A stretch of 18,607 bases of DNA, from NCBI GenBank assembly GCA_020630045.1, contig JAHDCE010000008.1, positions 1 to 18,607 of the forward strand, read 5' to 3'. The translations under genes were made by a program, and so were the position numbers. Position 1 is the stretch's first letter; each line of letters starts with the position of its first letter. The notes beneath the pieces are model-generated. The model was not told the DNA's origin, ran no database searches, and saw only the letters and a program-made list of their open reading frames with translations. The stretch is from Saprospiraceae bacterium (GTDB lineage Bacteria > Bacteroidota > Bacteroidia > Chitinophagales > Saprospiraceae). Shown in pieces: positions 7,943-15,253 of this stretch.

Positions 7943-7993
7943 CTATAAAGGTGTTGAAATACATTATTCATTGTAAACGAAACACCTTTATAG
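7943..7993 (+). repeat. 13-bp perfect inverted repeat upstream of glmS
   Basis: CTATAAAGGTGTT (7943-7955) is the exact reverse complement of AACACCTTTATAG (7981-7993), with a 25-base loop between. It lies 74 bases after the DUF4270 stop and 95 bases before glmS. No T-run follows, so it does not read as a standard terminator. Possible roles are an operator, a structured leader element or an mRNA 3'-end stabiliser. Two short hairpins (7999-8014, AGTCG/CGACT; 8024-8039, TTCGG/CCGAA) follow at once, so the whole of 7943-8039 could be structured RNA. Confidence 0.6.
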
Positions 7994-8058
7994 CGGATAG
8001 TCGAATACCCGACTTATATCGGTTTCGGCTATTACCGAATATCAAATATGCTCCTATT

Positions 8059-8066
8059 TAAATTTG
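8059..8066 (+). promoter_or_regulatory. Candidate -7 box TAAATTTG of glmS
   Basis: TAAATTTG matches TAnnTTTG and lies 22 bases before the glmS ATG, which would give a very short leader. No TTG is visible at the -33 distance and the region is AT-rich, so a chance match is possible. If real, the inverted repeat at 7943-7993 lies upstream of the promoter and would act as DNA or on the preceding transcript. Confidence 0.3.
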
Positions 8067-8088
8067 AAACATTTAAAATCCATTTTAT

Positions 8089-9927
8089 ATGTGTGGGATA
8101 GTCGGTTATGTCGGAAAAAAAGAAGCTTATCCTATTATCATTAAAGGTTTGCAACGATTAGAATATCGTGGATATGACAGTGCGGGAGTAGCTCTCCTCA
8201 ATGGTTCATTAAATGTATATAAAAAGAAAGGCAAAGTTAGTGATTTGATAGATTACGTTGAAGGCAAATGTCTTGACGGAAATATTGGCATAGGACATAC
8301 TCGTTGGGCGACACATGGAGCTCCAAACGATATCAATTCACATCCACACGTATCGAGTTCAAAAAATTTGGCTATCATTCACAATGGTATCATTGAAAAT
8401 TATGCTAGCATAAAATCTTGGTTGCTGTCCAAGGGACATGAATTCGAAAGCGACACAGATACTGAAGTTTTAATTCATCTAATCGAGGAAATTCAAAATG
8501 AAGGAAATTTCTCTTTGGACGAAGCGGTTCGATTGGCACTGACTAAAGTCGTAGGAGCTTATGCCATCGTTGTCATGGATAAAAACAACCCGGAAAAATT
8601 AGTAGCGGCTAGAAAAGCAAGCCCTTTAGTCGTCGGTATCGGCAACGATGAATTTTTCCTTGCATCTGATGCCACTCCTATTGTCGAATATACCAATAAA
8701 GTCGTTTATCTGAATGACAACGAAATCGCCGTTGTCTCACTAGGAGAAGGACTTAAAATTATGGATATCGATAAGGATGTAGTAACGCCTTTTATCCAAG
8801 AAATCGACATCAAAATTGAAATGTTGGAAAAGGGTGGGTATGATTATTTCATGCTCAAAGAAATCTTTGAACAAGATAGTACGATTGAAGATTGCATGAG
8901 AGGCCGCCTTAATGTAGATGAAGGCTGGATAAAACTATCAGGCGTCCGGGAATACATGAATCGTATTTTAAAAGCGAACCGTATTATTTTTGTTGCATGT
9001 GGTACTTCTTGGCACTCTGCATTAATTGCAGAATACCTGATAGAAGAACTCGCACGGATTCCTGTAGAAGTAGAATATGCATCTGAATTCAGATATAGAA
9101 ACCCCATCCTTTCAGAAAATGACGTAGTCATAGCCATATCCCAATCCGGAGAAACTGCCGATACACTTGCCGCCTTGGAGCTTGCTAAGGAAAGGGGTGC
9201 TTTGATTTATGGAATTTGTAATGTCGTGGGATCCTCAATAGCTAGGTTGACAGATGCCGGTTCCTACATTCACGCTGGGCCGGAAATCGGAGTGGCTTCA
9301 ACAAAAGCCTTTACTGGTCAATTGACATTGCTCTATATGATGGCATTGATGATTGCGAATGAAAAAGGAACCATTTCACGAGGAAAATTCAGAGAGTTAC
9401 TTACTGAGTTGGGACAAATTTCTTCCAAAGTCAAAAAAGCGTTGGCCTGTGAAAAACATGTTGCCTATATCGCTGAAGAAATCAAAGATTCTCAAAATGC
9501 TCTTTACTTGGGGCGGGGATATAATTTTCCCGTAGCATTAGAAGGAGCTTTAAAATTAAAAGAAATTTCATACATTCATGCTGAAGGTTACCCAGCTGCG
9601 GAAATGAAGCATGGGCCAATTGCTCTTATTGATGAAAATATGCCAATTATTGTTATTGCAACAAATAAGAGTGCATATGAAAAAATAGTCAGTAATGTTC
9701 AAGAAGTAAAAGCTAGAAAAGGCAAGGTTATTGCAATTGTAATTGAAGGTGATGAAGAAATAAAAGCTCTCGCCGATTTTACGATTGAAGTACCTAGCAC
9801 CCTAGAACCATTTTCACCTTTAATCTCAGTCATTCCCCTACAATTACTCTCTTATCATATCGCGGTTATGCGGGGTTGCAATGTAGACCAGCCAAGAAAC
9901 TTGGCCAAATCAGTGACTGTAGAATAG
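8089..9927 (+). CDS. glmS: Glutamine-fructose-6-phosphate aminotransferase (isomerising)
   Basis: GlmS converts fructose-6-phosphate and glutamine to glucosamine-6-phosphate, the entry step to UDP-GlcNAc for peptidoglycan and LPS. The 612-residue length matches the E. coli enzyme (609). The N-terminal MCGIVGYVG places Cys2 as the Ntn-type glutaminase nucleophile after Met removal; further glutaminase motifs are RGYDSAGVA, GHTRWATHG, HNGIIENY and SDTDTEVL. Two SIS sugar-isomerase domains follow: CGTSWHSALIAEYLIEE and SQSGETADTLAALE in the first, then LGRGYNFPVALEGALKLKEI and EMKHGPIALID in the second. The C-terminus DQPRNLAKSVTVE is the conserved tail. No glmS ribozyme-like sequence (a Firmicutes-type element) is recognisable upstream; instead the leader has an inverted repeat. 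DUF4290 follows 35 bases later. Confidence 0.97.
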   Translation: MCGIVGYVGKKEAYPIIIKGLQRLEYRGYDSAGVALLNGSLNVYKKKGKVSDLIDYVEGKCLDGNIGIGHTRWATHGAPNDINSHPHVSSSKNLAIIHNGIIENYASIKSWLLSKGHEFESDTDTEVLIHLIEEIQNEGNFSLDEAVRLALTKVVGAYAIVVMDKNNPEKLVAARKASPLVVGIGNDEFFLASDATPIVEYTNKVVYLNDNEIAVVSLGEGLKIMDIDKDVVTPFIQEIDIKIEMLEKGGYDYFMLKEIFEQDSTIEDCMRGRLNVDEGWIKLSGVREYMNRILKANRIIFVACGTSWHSALIAEYLIEELARIPVEVEYASEFRYRNPILSENDVVIAISQSGETADTLAALELAKERGALIYGICNVVGSSIARLTDAGSYIHAGPEIGVASTKAFTGQLTLLYMMALMIANEKGTISRGKFRELLTELGQISSKVKKALACEKHVAYIAEEIKDSQNALYLGRGYNFPVALEGALKLKEISYIHAEGYPAAEMKHGPIALIDENMPIIVIATNKSAYEKIVSNVQEVKARKGKVIAIVIEGDEEIKALADFTIEVPSTLEPFSPLISVIPLQLLSYHIAVMRGCNVDQPRNLAKSVTVE

Positions 9928-9962
9928 ACCTTATCACGCAAATTTTTCTTTTACAAAATATT

Positions 9963-10610
9963 ATGGAATACAATTCTCAAAAAAACTTACTGGTCATACC
10001 TGAATATGGCCGTAATATTCAAGATCTTATCCGCCACGCTAGAACGATTGAAGACAAAGAAAAGCGGCAAGCATATATAGAACGAGTCATTGGACTCATG
10101 CAACAAATGCACCCACAAAGCAGAAATCGAGAAGATTCTAAACTCAAGCTTTGGCAACATGTATTCCGTATTGCGGAATGGGATCTGGATGTAACTCCTC
10201 CGGAAAATTTGGACTTAGAAGAAAAGGCCAGAAAAACACCGGAAGTCATCGAATATCCAAAAGAGGTAAGGCGCTTCAGGCACTATGGCCACAATGTCAA
10301 AATGATGATTCAAAAAGCCATCGAAATGGAAGATGGCCCCGTCAAAGACGGATTTGTTGTTTCTATCGCGGCATTCATGAAAATGGCTTATCGAAATTGG
10401 CACAAAGACCTGAATGTCGGGAATGGTGTTATCGCATCCGATCTTGCATCTATGTCAGGTGGCAAACTGATTGTCGACCAAGATGCGAACCTCGATTATT
10501 TGATGAATGCCAAAAAGAATAAAAAAGGAGGAAATAGCCACACTTCCACCAATGTGAATCAAAGAGATCGCTCCTTGTATCAGCGTAATAAAAAACGAAG
10601 AAGGTATTAA
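9963..10610 (+). CDS. DUF4290 family protein
   Basis: This 215-residue cytoplasmic protein matches the Bacteroidota-specific DUF4290 family: an opening of NSQKNLLVIPEYGRNIQDLI, a middle with RFRHYGHNVKMMIQKAIEM, and AAFMKMAYRNWHKDLNVGN. It is mostly helical and ends in a low-complexity basic tail (KKNKKGGNSH to RNKKRRRY). No function is established. The start at 9963 is chosen because the 29 upstream residues of the open frame overlap the end of glmS and do not resemble the family. It lies between glmS and murA, separated from murA by a strong terminator, so it is probably the last gene of the glmS transcript. Involvement in UDP-GlcNAc metabolism is only suggested by position. Confidence 0.85.
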   Translation: MEYNSQKNLLVIPEYGRNIQDLIRHARTIEDKEKRQAYIERVIGLMQQMHPQSRNREDSKLKLWQHVFRIAEWDLDVTPPENLDLEEKARKTPEVIEYPKEVRRFRHYGHNVKMMIQKAIEMEDGPVKDGFVVSIAAFMKMAYRNWHKDLNVGNGVIASDLASMSGGKLIVDQDANLDYLMNAKKNKKGGNSHTSTNVNQRDRSLYQRNKKRRRY

Positions 10611-10638
10611 TACTTTGTAACATAAAAGTTTAAGAATG

Positions 10639-10677
10639 ACAAAAAAGCCGGATTGCGATGCAATCCGGCTTTTTTGT
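10639..10677 (+). terminator. Strong rho-independent terminator, 18-bp perfect stem
   Basis: ACAAAAAAGCCGGATTGC (10639-10656) pairs perfectly with 10660-10677 around a GAT loop. The GC-rich core GCCGGATTGC is followed by a run of six T, and an A-run precedes the stem, so it can work in both directions. It ends the glmS-DUF4290 transcript and overlaps the putative murA promoter. Confidence 0.92.
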
Positions 10678-10687
10678 GTACTTTGCA
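10653..10687 (+). promoter_or_regulatory. Candidate murA promoter overlapping the terminator
   Basis: TTG at 10653-10655 could be a -33 element and TACTTTGCA (10679-10687) a -7 element, one base shorter than the TAnnTTTG consensus. The 23-base gap between TTG and TA equals that of the candidate lpd promoter. Transcription would start near 10692, about 20 bases before the ATG. The -33 part lies inside the terminator stem. Support is from motif and position only. Confidence 0.4.
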
Positions 10688-10712
10688 ATCGAACCAAATT
10701 GTAAAGAAACAA

Positions 10713-12032
10713 ATGGCATCCGACGCTTTTGAAGTTATTGGCGGGCATTCACTCCAAGGAGAAATCACTCCCCAAGGAGCAAAAAATGAAGCGTTGCAAG
10801 TACTTTGCACCACCCTCCTCACTGATGAAAAAATCACCATCACCAATGTTCCGGATATCGTTGATGTCCGTCGATTGGTCAATCTACTTCGTGGACTTGG
10901 TGTAAAAATAAACCAACCTGATCCCAACACCTATGAACTCCAATCGGACGATATCGATTTGGACTTTTTTCAATCCCCTAAATTTGTAGAAAACGCCCAA
11001 CGGATCAGAGGGTCGGTTATGTTAATCGGGCCCTTATTGACTCGATTCGGAAAAGCATTAATCCCTAAGCCCGGGGGTGATAAAATCGGTCGACGAAGAC
11101 TCGACACACATTTTAATGGGTTGATAAAATTAGGTGCGGATTTCAAATTTGACAAGGAGAATAAAATATTTTCAGTCGAATCCCCGAAACTCAAAGGAGC
11201 TTACATACTAATGGAAGAAATTTCCGTTACCGGAACGGCTAATGTTGTCATGGCTGCGGTCATGGCGGAAGGCACGACCACCATTTACAATGCTGCTTGT
11301 GAGCCTTATGTCCAACAACTTTGCCGATTACTCATTCAAATGGGAGCCAAAATTGAAGGCCTGGGTTCTAATATGTTAATTATTACAGGAGTTGAAAAGC
11401 TAGGTGGCGCCAAGCATCGCATCCTACCCGACATGATTGAAATCGGGAGTTTTATCGGGCTCGCCGCCATCACCCAATCAGATATCGTTATCAAAGATGC
11501 ACGTGTCGATCAGCTGGGGAACATACTACCAGTGTTTGAAAGATTCGGTTTGACCTTAGACATACAAGGAGATGACATTCATGTTCCAAGCCATGAAACT
11601 TACGAAATCGGAAGCTATATTGATGGGTCGATTATGACGATTTATGACGCGCCTTGGCCAGGCTTCACACCGGACTTGATGAGTATATTATTGGTCATGG
11701 CAGTCCAAGCGAATGGAAGTGTTCTCATTCATCAAAAAATGTTTGAAAGTCGACTTTTCTTTGTTGACAAACTCATTGATATGGGAGCTCAAATTATATT
11801 GTGCGATCCTCATAGAGCTACAGTTATCGGGCTTAATCGAAAGCACCAACTGAGAGGAATTTCCATGACTTCACCCGATATCCGTGCCGGGGTCGCCTTG
11901 CTGATCGCAGCACTTTCCGCCAAGGGGAAAAGTACGATTCACAATGTCAATCAAATCGATCGAGGTTACCAAAACATAGATACCCGCCTTAAAGCGCTCG
12001 GTGCTAATATTACTCGAATTCATTCGTCTTAA
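10713..12032 (+). CDS. murA: UDP-N-acetylglucosamine 1-carboxyvinyltransferase (Asp-type MurA)
   Basis: MurA transfers enolpyruvate from PEP to UDP-GlcNAc, the first committed step of peptidoglycan synthesis. The 439-residue protein has the EPT fold: GGHSLQGEITPQGAKNEALQ (K24 corresponds to the E. coli Lys22), RIRGSVMLIGPLLTRFGKA, then PGGDKIGRRRLDTH. E. coli has Cys115 in this last loop; here it is Asp (D123, codon 11079-11081), with R128 matching E. coli Arg120. Also present are DAPWPGFTPDL, holding the general-base Asp, and SPDIRAGVALLIAAL near the C-terminus. The ATG at 10713 is chosen because the open frame upstream runs through the terminator hairpin. Asp-type MurA enzymes (Mycobacterium, Chlamydia) remain active but resist fosfomycin, because they lack the Cys that the drug alkylates. 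Confidence 0.95.
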   Translation: MASDAFEVIGGHSLQGEITPQGAKNEALQVLCTTLLTDEKITITNVPDIVDVRRLVNLLRGLGVKINQPDPNTYELQSDDIDLDFFQSPKFVENAQRIRGSVMLIGPLLTRFGKALIPKPGGDKIGRRRLDTHFNGLIKLGADFKFDKENKIFSVESPKLKGAYILMEEISVTGTANVVMAAVMAEGTTTIYNAACEPYVQQLCRLLIQMGAKIEGLGSNMLIITGVEKLGGAKHRILPDMIEIGSFIGLAAITQSDIVIKDARVDQLGNILPVFERFGLTLDIQGDDIHVPSHETYEIGSYIDGSIMTIYDAPWPGFTPDLMSILLVMAVQANGSVLIHQKMFESRLFFVDKLIDMGAQIILCDPHRATVIGLNRKHQLRGISMTSPDIRAGVALLIAALSAKGKSTIHNVNQIDRGYQNIDTRLKALGANITRIHSS

Positions 12033-12095
12033 CGGATGATGCATTTGGATAAAAAACGCTACGCTACAAAAATCACTGACCAAAACTCCTAATAA

Positions 12096-13547
12096 ATGAA
12101 AGCGGACAAATACATCAAGAATTATATCAATGGCGCATTGGTCCCTCCCCTTTCGGGGGAATATTTTGATAATATTTCACCGGCCAACGGTGAGGTATAT
12201 TCCCATATCCCGGACTCCGATCAAGCGGATGTACAACAAGCCGTAGACGCCGCACAAAAAGCATTCAAGGAATGGTCCAGTTTCGGAGTCGAAAAGAGGT
12301 TCCGAATCTTAAGTCGAATAGCGGATATCATAGAACAAAACCTCGAAACTTTCGCTATGGCGGAAACCACCGATTCCGGCAAACCGATTTCGATGTCAAA
12401 AACGGTTGATATTCCTAGGGCTCATGCCAATCTTAGATTTTTTGCGACAGCCATCATGCACTTTGCTTCGGAATCGCATTTTATGGAAGGGCACGCCATT
12501 AACTTCACGCTTCGCCAACCCATTGGTGTTGTTGGCTGTATCTCTCCCTGGAATCTTCCCTTGTATTTGTTCACTTGGAAAATCGCACCCGCACTTGCCG
12601 CCGGCAATTGTGTAGTCGCCAAACCTTCAGAAATCACTCCGATGACTGCATACTTATTGGCGAAAGCCTGTATGGAAGCGGGACTACCTCCGGGCGTTCT
12701 TAATATCGTTCATGGGTATGGTCCCAAAGCCGGGCAAGCAATTGTAGAACATCCAAATATAAAGGCGATTTCATTTACCGGTGGCACGAGTACAGGTAGA
12801 GAGATTGCAAGAACCGCCGCTCCGATGTTCAAAAAACTTTCCTTGGAATTAGGAGGAAAAAATCCGAATATCATTTTTGCAGATTGCGATTTTGATCGGA
12901 TGATATTCGACACTTTACGTTCATCTTTTTCTAATAATGGTCAAATTTGTCTGTGCGGCTCCAGGATATTTGTTGAAAAACCTATTTATGAAAAATTCCG
13001 TGATGAGCTTGTCAAACGAACACAGTTTTTGAAAGTCGGAGATCCGTTCTCTCCCATGACAGATTTGGGTGCTTTGGTCAGCCGATCCCACAAGGAAAAA
13101 GTCATGAGTTATATAGAACTCGCCAAAGTAGAAGGCGGAACCATTCTTTGTGGTGGAAAAGCAGTCGAAATGCAAGGGCAGTTGGCCAATGGCTACTATT
13201 TGAGACCCACAGTTATTGAAGGATTAGAAGTAGGTTGCCGTACCAATATGGAAGAAATATTCGGACCGGTAGTTACCCTGACACCCTTCGAAACAGAAGA
13301 AGAAGTCATTCAATACGCCAATATGGTTGATTATGGATTATCAGCCACTGTTTGGACACAAGACATTAGTCGTGCCCATCGAGTAGCCGAACAACTTCAA
13401 GCCGGTGTAGTTTGGATTAACTGCTGGTTGCTTCGAGACTTGAGAACACCATTCGGGGGAGTCAAAAATTCAGGTGTCGGTCGAGAAGGAGGATTGGAAG
13501 CTCTTCGATTTTTTACGGAACCGAAAAACGTTTGCATAAAGTATTAG
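12096..13547 (+). CDS. Aldehyde dehydrogenase, ALDH8 / aminomuconate-semialdehyde DH-like
   Basis: This is a 483-residue NAD(P)-dependent aldehyde dehydrogenase with an intact active site: N153 in SPWNLP, K176 in AKPSE, E251 in LELGGKNP and nucleophile C285 in NGQICLCGSR, plus the FTGG cofactor motif near residue 228 and EEIFGPVV near the C-terminal third. The signature INCWLLRDLRTPFGGVKNSG, with its WLLRDLR segment, points to the 2-aminomuconate / 2-hydroxymuconate semialdehyde dehydrogenase group, which in Bacteroidota usually belongs to tryptophan (kynurenine) or aromatic ring cleavage. No other gene of those pathways is in the window, so the substrate is inferred from the signature only. 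It follows murA by 63 bases and is separated from lpd by 185 bases. Confidence 0.85.
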   Translation: MKADKYIKNYINGALVPPLSGEYFDNISPANGEVYSHIPDSDQADVQQAVDAAQKAFKEWSSFGVEKRFRILSRIADIIEQNLETFAMAETTDSGKPISMSKTVDIPRAHANLRFFATAIMHFASESHFMEGHAINFTLRQPIGVVGCISPWNLPLYLFTWKIAPALAAGNCVVAKPSEITPMTAYLLAKACMEAGLPPGVLNIVHGYGPKAGQAIVEHPNIKAISFTGGTSTGREIARTAAPMFKKLSLELGGKNPNIIFADCDFDRMIFDTLRSSFSNNGQICLCGSRIFVEKPIYEKFRDELVKRTQFLKVGDPFSPMTDLGALVSRSHKEKVMSYIELAKVEGGTILCGGKAVEMQGQLANGYYLRPTVIEGLEVGCRTNMEEIFGPVVTLTPFETEEEVIQYANMVDYGLSATVWTQDISRAHRVAEQLQAGVVWINCWLLRDLRTPFGGVKNSGVGREGGLEALRFFTEPKNVCIKY

Positions 13548-13610
13548 ACCATCTTCAACGAAATAACGATTCTCATCTATACAAAAAATTTCATGACAAC
13601 ATCTATGACC

Positions 13611-13689
13611 GGGTGTAAAAATTGTAGCATCCCATCTTGACTTTCCTTACTTTTGCAACATCTTTTTACCCTTCGATTTTGTTGGGTAA
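13611..13689 (+). repeat. Repeat set GGGTgtAAAAA / TTTTTACCC / GGGTAA flanking lpd promoter
   Basis: GGGTGTAAAAA (13611-13621) can pair with TTTTTACCC (13663-13671) except for a 2-base bulge. TTACCC (13666-13671) is also the perfect complement of GGGTAA (13684-13689). The first pairing flanks the candidate promoter; the second would be a hairpin in the leader. The arms are mutually exclusive, which could mean operator half-sites or alternative structures, or could be chance in AT-rich DNA. Confidence 0.4.
13622..13655 (+). promoter_or_regulatory. Candidate lpd promoter (TTG N23 TACTTTTG)
   Basis: TACTTTTG (13648-13655) is an exact TAnnTTTG match, followed by CA, and TTG (13622-13624) lies 23 bases upstream as a possible -33 element. 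Transcription would begin near 13662, leaving a leader of about 70 bases before the lpd ATG. This is the best-matching promoter in the window. Confidence 0.5.
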
Positions 13690-13732
13690 TGAAGACAGGC
13701 TTTTATAGAAACTCGTTCAAAACAAAAACCGC

Positions 13733-15145
13733 ATGACCATGCAGTATGATGTAACCGTTATCGGCTCAGGCCCCGGTGGATATGTAGCAGCGATTCGCGC
13801 CGCTCAACTCGGATTCAAAACCGCTATTATTGAAAAGCGAAAAACACTGGGTGGAACTTGTCTCAATGTAGGATGTATTCCATCGAAGGCATTATTAGAT
13901 TCTTCTGAACATTATCACAATGCTGTCAAGAAGTTTGAAACCCACGGCATAAAAATGACGGGAATATCTGTGGATATGAAACAGATGATCGCCAGAAAAG
14001 ATGAGGTTGTCTCACAGACTTGTAAGGGTATCGATTATTTGATGGATAAAAATAAAATCACCGTTTACAATGGTTTTGGTTCTTTCATTGATAAGAACAC
14101 GATAAAAATCACTGCCGAAGATGGTTCGTCCCAAGAAATAAAATCTGACAAAGTCATTATTGCGACAGGTTCGGAACCCATCACCCCTCCATCGTTTAAT
14201 TACGATGGAAAACGTGTGATTACGTCAACCGAAGCTTTGGAAATCACAAAAGTTCCGAAGAAAATGGTCATCATCGGAGGTGGTGTCATCGGATTGGAAC
14301 TCGGGTCAGTTTATGCTCGCTTAGGAACAGAAGTCGAGGTTATTGAATATGCGGATAGCATTATTGCAGGCATGGACAAAGATTGTGGTAAAGAATTGAT
14401 GCGCTCCATGAAAAAAGGATTGGGTGTAAAATTCATGCTCAAACATATGGTCACCAGTGTTTCGGCTACATCTCGTTCCGCTACTATAAAATATAAAAAG
14501 CGAGGAAGCGAAGAAGAAATGGAAACCAAGGCGGATTACTGTTTGGTCGCTATCGGCAGAAAGGCATATACCGATAAACTAGGTTTGGAGAATATTGGCA
14601 TTGAAACGGATGAACGCGGTAGAGTCATCGTTGATGACCACCTACAAACACAAGTACCCGGCGTTTTTGCAATCGGTGATGTCATCAAAGGAGCGATGCT
14701 CGCACACAAAGCCGAAGAAGAAGGCACTTTTGTTGCCGAGTTCATTGCTGGACAAAGACCACATATCAACTACAATTTGATTCCCGGAGTTGTATATACT
14801 TGGCCGGAAGTCGCCGGAGTTGGAAAAACCGAGCAGGAACTGAAAGACGTAGGTGTTGCCTATAAAGTCGGAAAGTTCCCATTCAAAGCATTGGGCCGAG
14901 CCCGTGCGAGTATGGACACGGAAGGTCTAGTAAAAATATTGGCCGATAAGGCTACTGATGAAATATTGGGCGTCCATATGGTTGGCCCAAGAACAGCGGA
15001 TATGATTGCGGAAGCGGTCGCTTTGATGGAATTCCGTGCATCAGCGGAAGACGTTACTCGGATGAGTCACGCTCACCCGACATATACCGAAGCAACCAAA
15101 GAAGCTGCTTTGGCTGCAACCGCTGACCGAGCGATACACATATAA
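13733..15145 (+). CDS. lpd: Dihydrolipoyl dehydrogenase (E3)
   Basis: E3 reoxidises dihydrolipoamide of the pyruvate, 2-oxoglutarate and branched-chain 2-oxoacid dehydrogenase complexes and of glycine cleavage, passing electrons through FAD to NAD. The 470-residue protein has the FAD Rossmann motif VIGSGPGGYVAAIRAAQLG, the redox disulfide C43/C48 in GGTCLNVGCIPSKALL, the NAD-binding VIIGGGVIGLELGSVYARLG, the second FAD motif GVFAIGDVIKGAMLAHKAEEE, and the C-terminal interface pair H448/E453 in SHAHPTYTEATKE. All catalytic residues are intact. The start may be M1 or M3; I keep the first. No E1 or E2 genes are adjacent, so this is a free-standing E3 that probably serves several complexes. It has its own candidate promoter. 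Confidence 0.95.
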   Translation: MTMQYDVTVIGSGPGGYVAAIRAAQLGFKTAIIEKRKTLGGTCLNVGCIPSKALLDSSEHYHNAVKKFETHGIKMTGISVDMKQMIARKDEVVSQTCKGIDYLMDKNKITVYNGFGSFIDKNTIKITAEDGSSQEIKSDKVIIATGSEPITPPSFNYDGKRVITSTEALEITKVPKKMVIIGGGVIGLELGSVYARLGTEVEVIEYADSIIAGMDKDCGKELMRSMKKGLGVKFMLKHMVTSVSATSRSATIKYKKRGSEEEMETKADYCLVAIGRKAYTDKLGLENIGIETDERGRVIVDDHLQTQVPGVFAIGDVIKGAMLAHKAEEEGTFVAEFIAGQRPHINYNLIPGVVYTWPEVAGVGKTEQELKDVGVAYKVGKFPFKALGRARASMDTEGLVKILADKATDEILGVHMVGPRTADMIAEAVALMEFRASAEDVTRMSHAHPTYTEATKEAALAATADRAIHI

Positions 15146-15182
15146 AAAGAACTGGTTCTATATAAGTTTTTCATAGCACTTC

Positions 15183-15200
15183 TTTTCCCGGAAGGGAAAA
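15183..15200 (+). terminator. Weak hairpin terminator after lpd
   Basis: TTTTCCC (15183-15189) pairs with GGGAAAA (15194-15200) around a GGAA loop, followed within a few bases by a T-run (15205-15209). The 7-bp stem and the interrupted T-run make it modest. Its core is the reverse complement of CCTTCCGG, found in other hairpins here. Confidence 0.5.
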
Positions 15201-15253
15201 ATACTTTTTATCTTCGTTGAGTACTTGGAATTTATGACAAATCTTTCTCAGTA

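Noticed and set aside
7870..8088. Possible glmS ribozyme upstream of glmS
   Set aside because: I could not identify the ribozyme core or a cleavage site near the start, and this element is essentially a Firmicutes-type feature; the region holds a simple inverted repeat instead.
10151..10522. 123-residue open frame within the DUF4290 gene
   Set aside because: Alternate-frame shadow with many Cys and Arg; DUF4290 in the main frame has clear family motifs.
10653..10712. Longer murA start at a TTG, adding 20 residues
   Set aside because: The extension would be translated from the 3' half of a strong terminator stem and does not resemble the MurA N-terminus; the ATG at 10713 begins just before GGHSLQG as expected.
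15148..15159. Palindrome-like AGAACTGGTTCT after lpd
   Set aside because: Only 5-bp arms with a 2-base centre, too short to be a hairpin and easily found by chance.
15209..15216. TATCTTCG as a -7 box for the nucleotidyltransferase gene
   Set aside because: One mismatch to TAnnTTTG and no -33 TTG; the -33 position falls inside the lpd terminator hairpin, so support is too weak.
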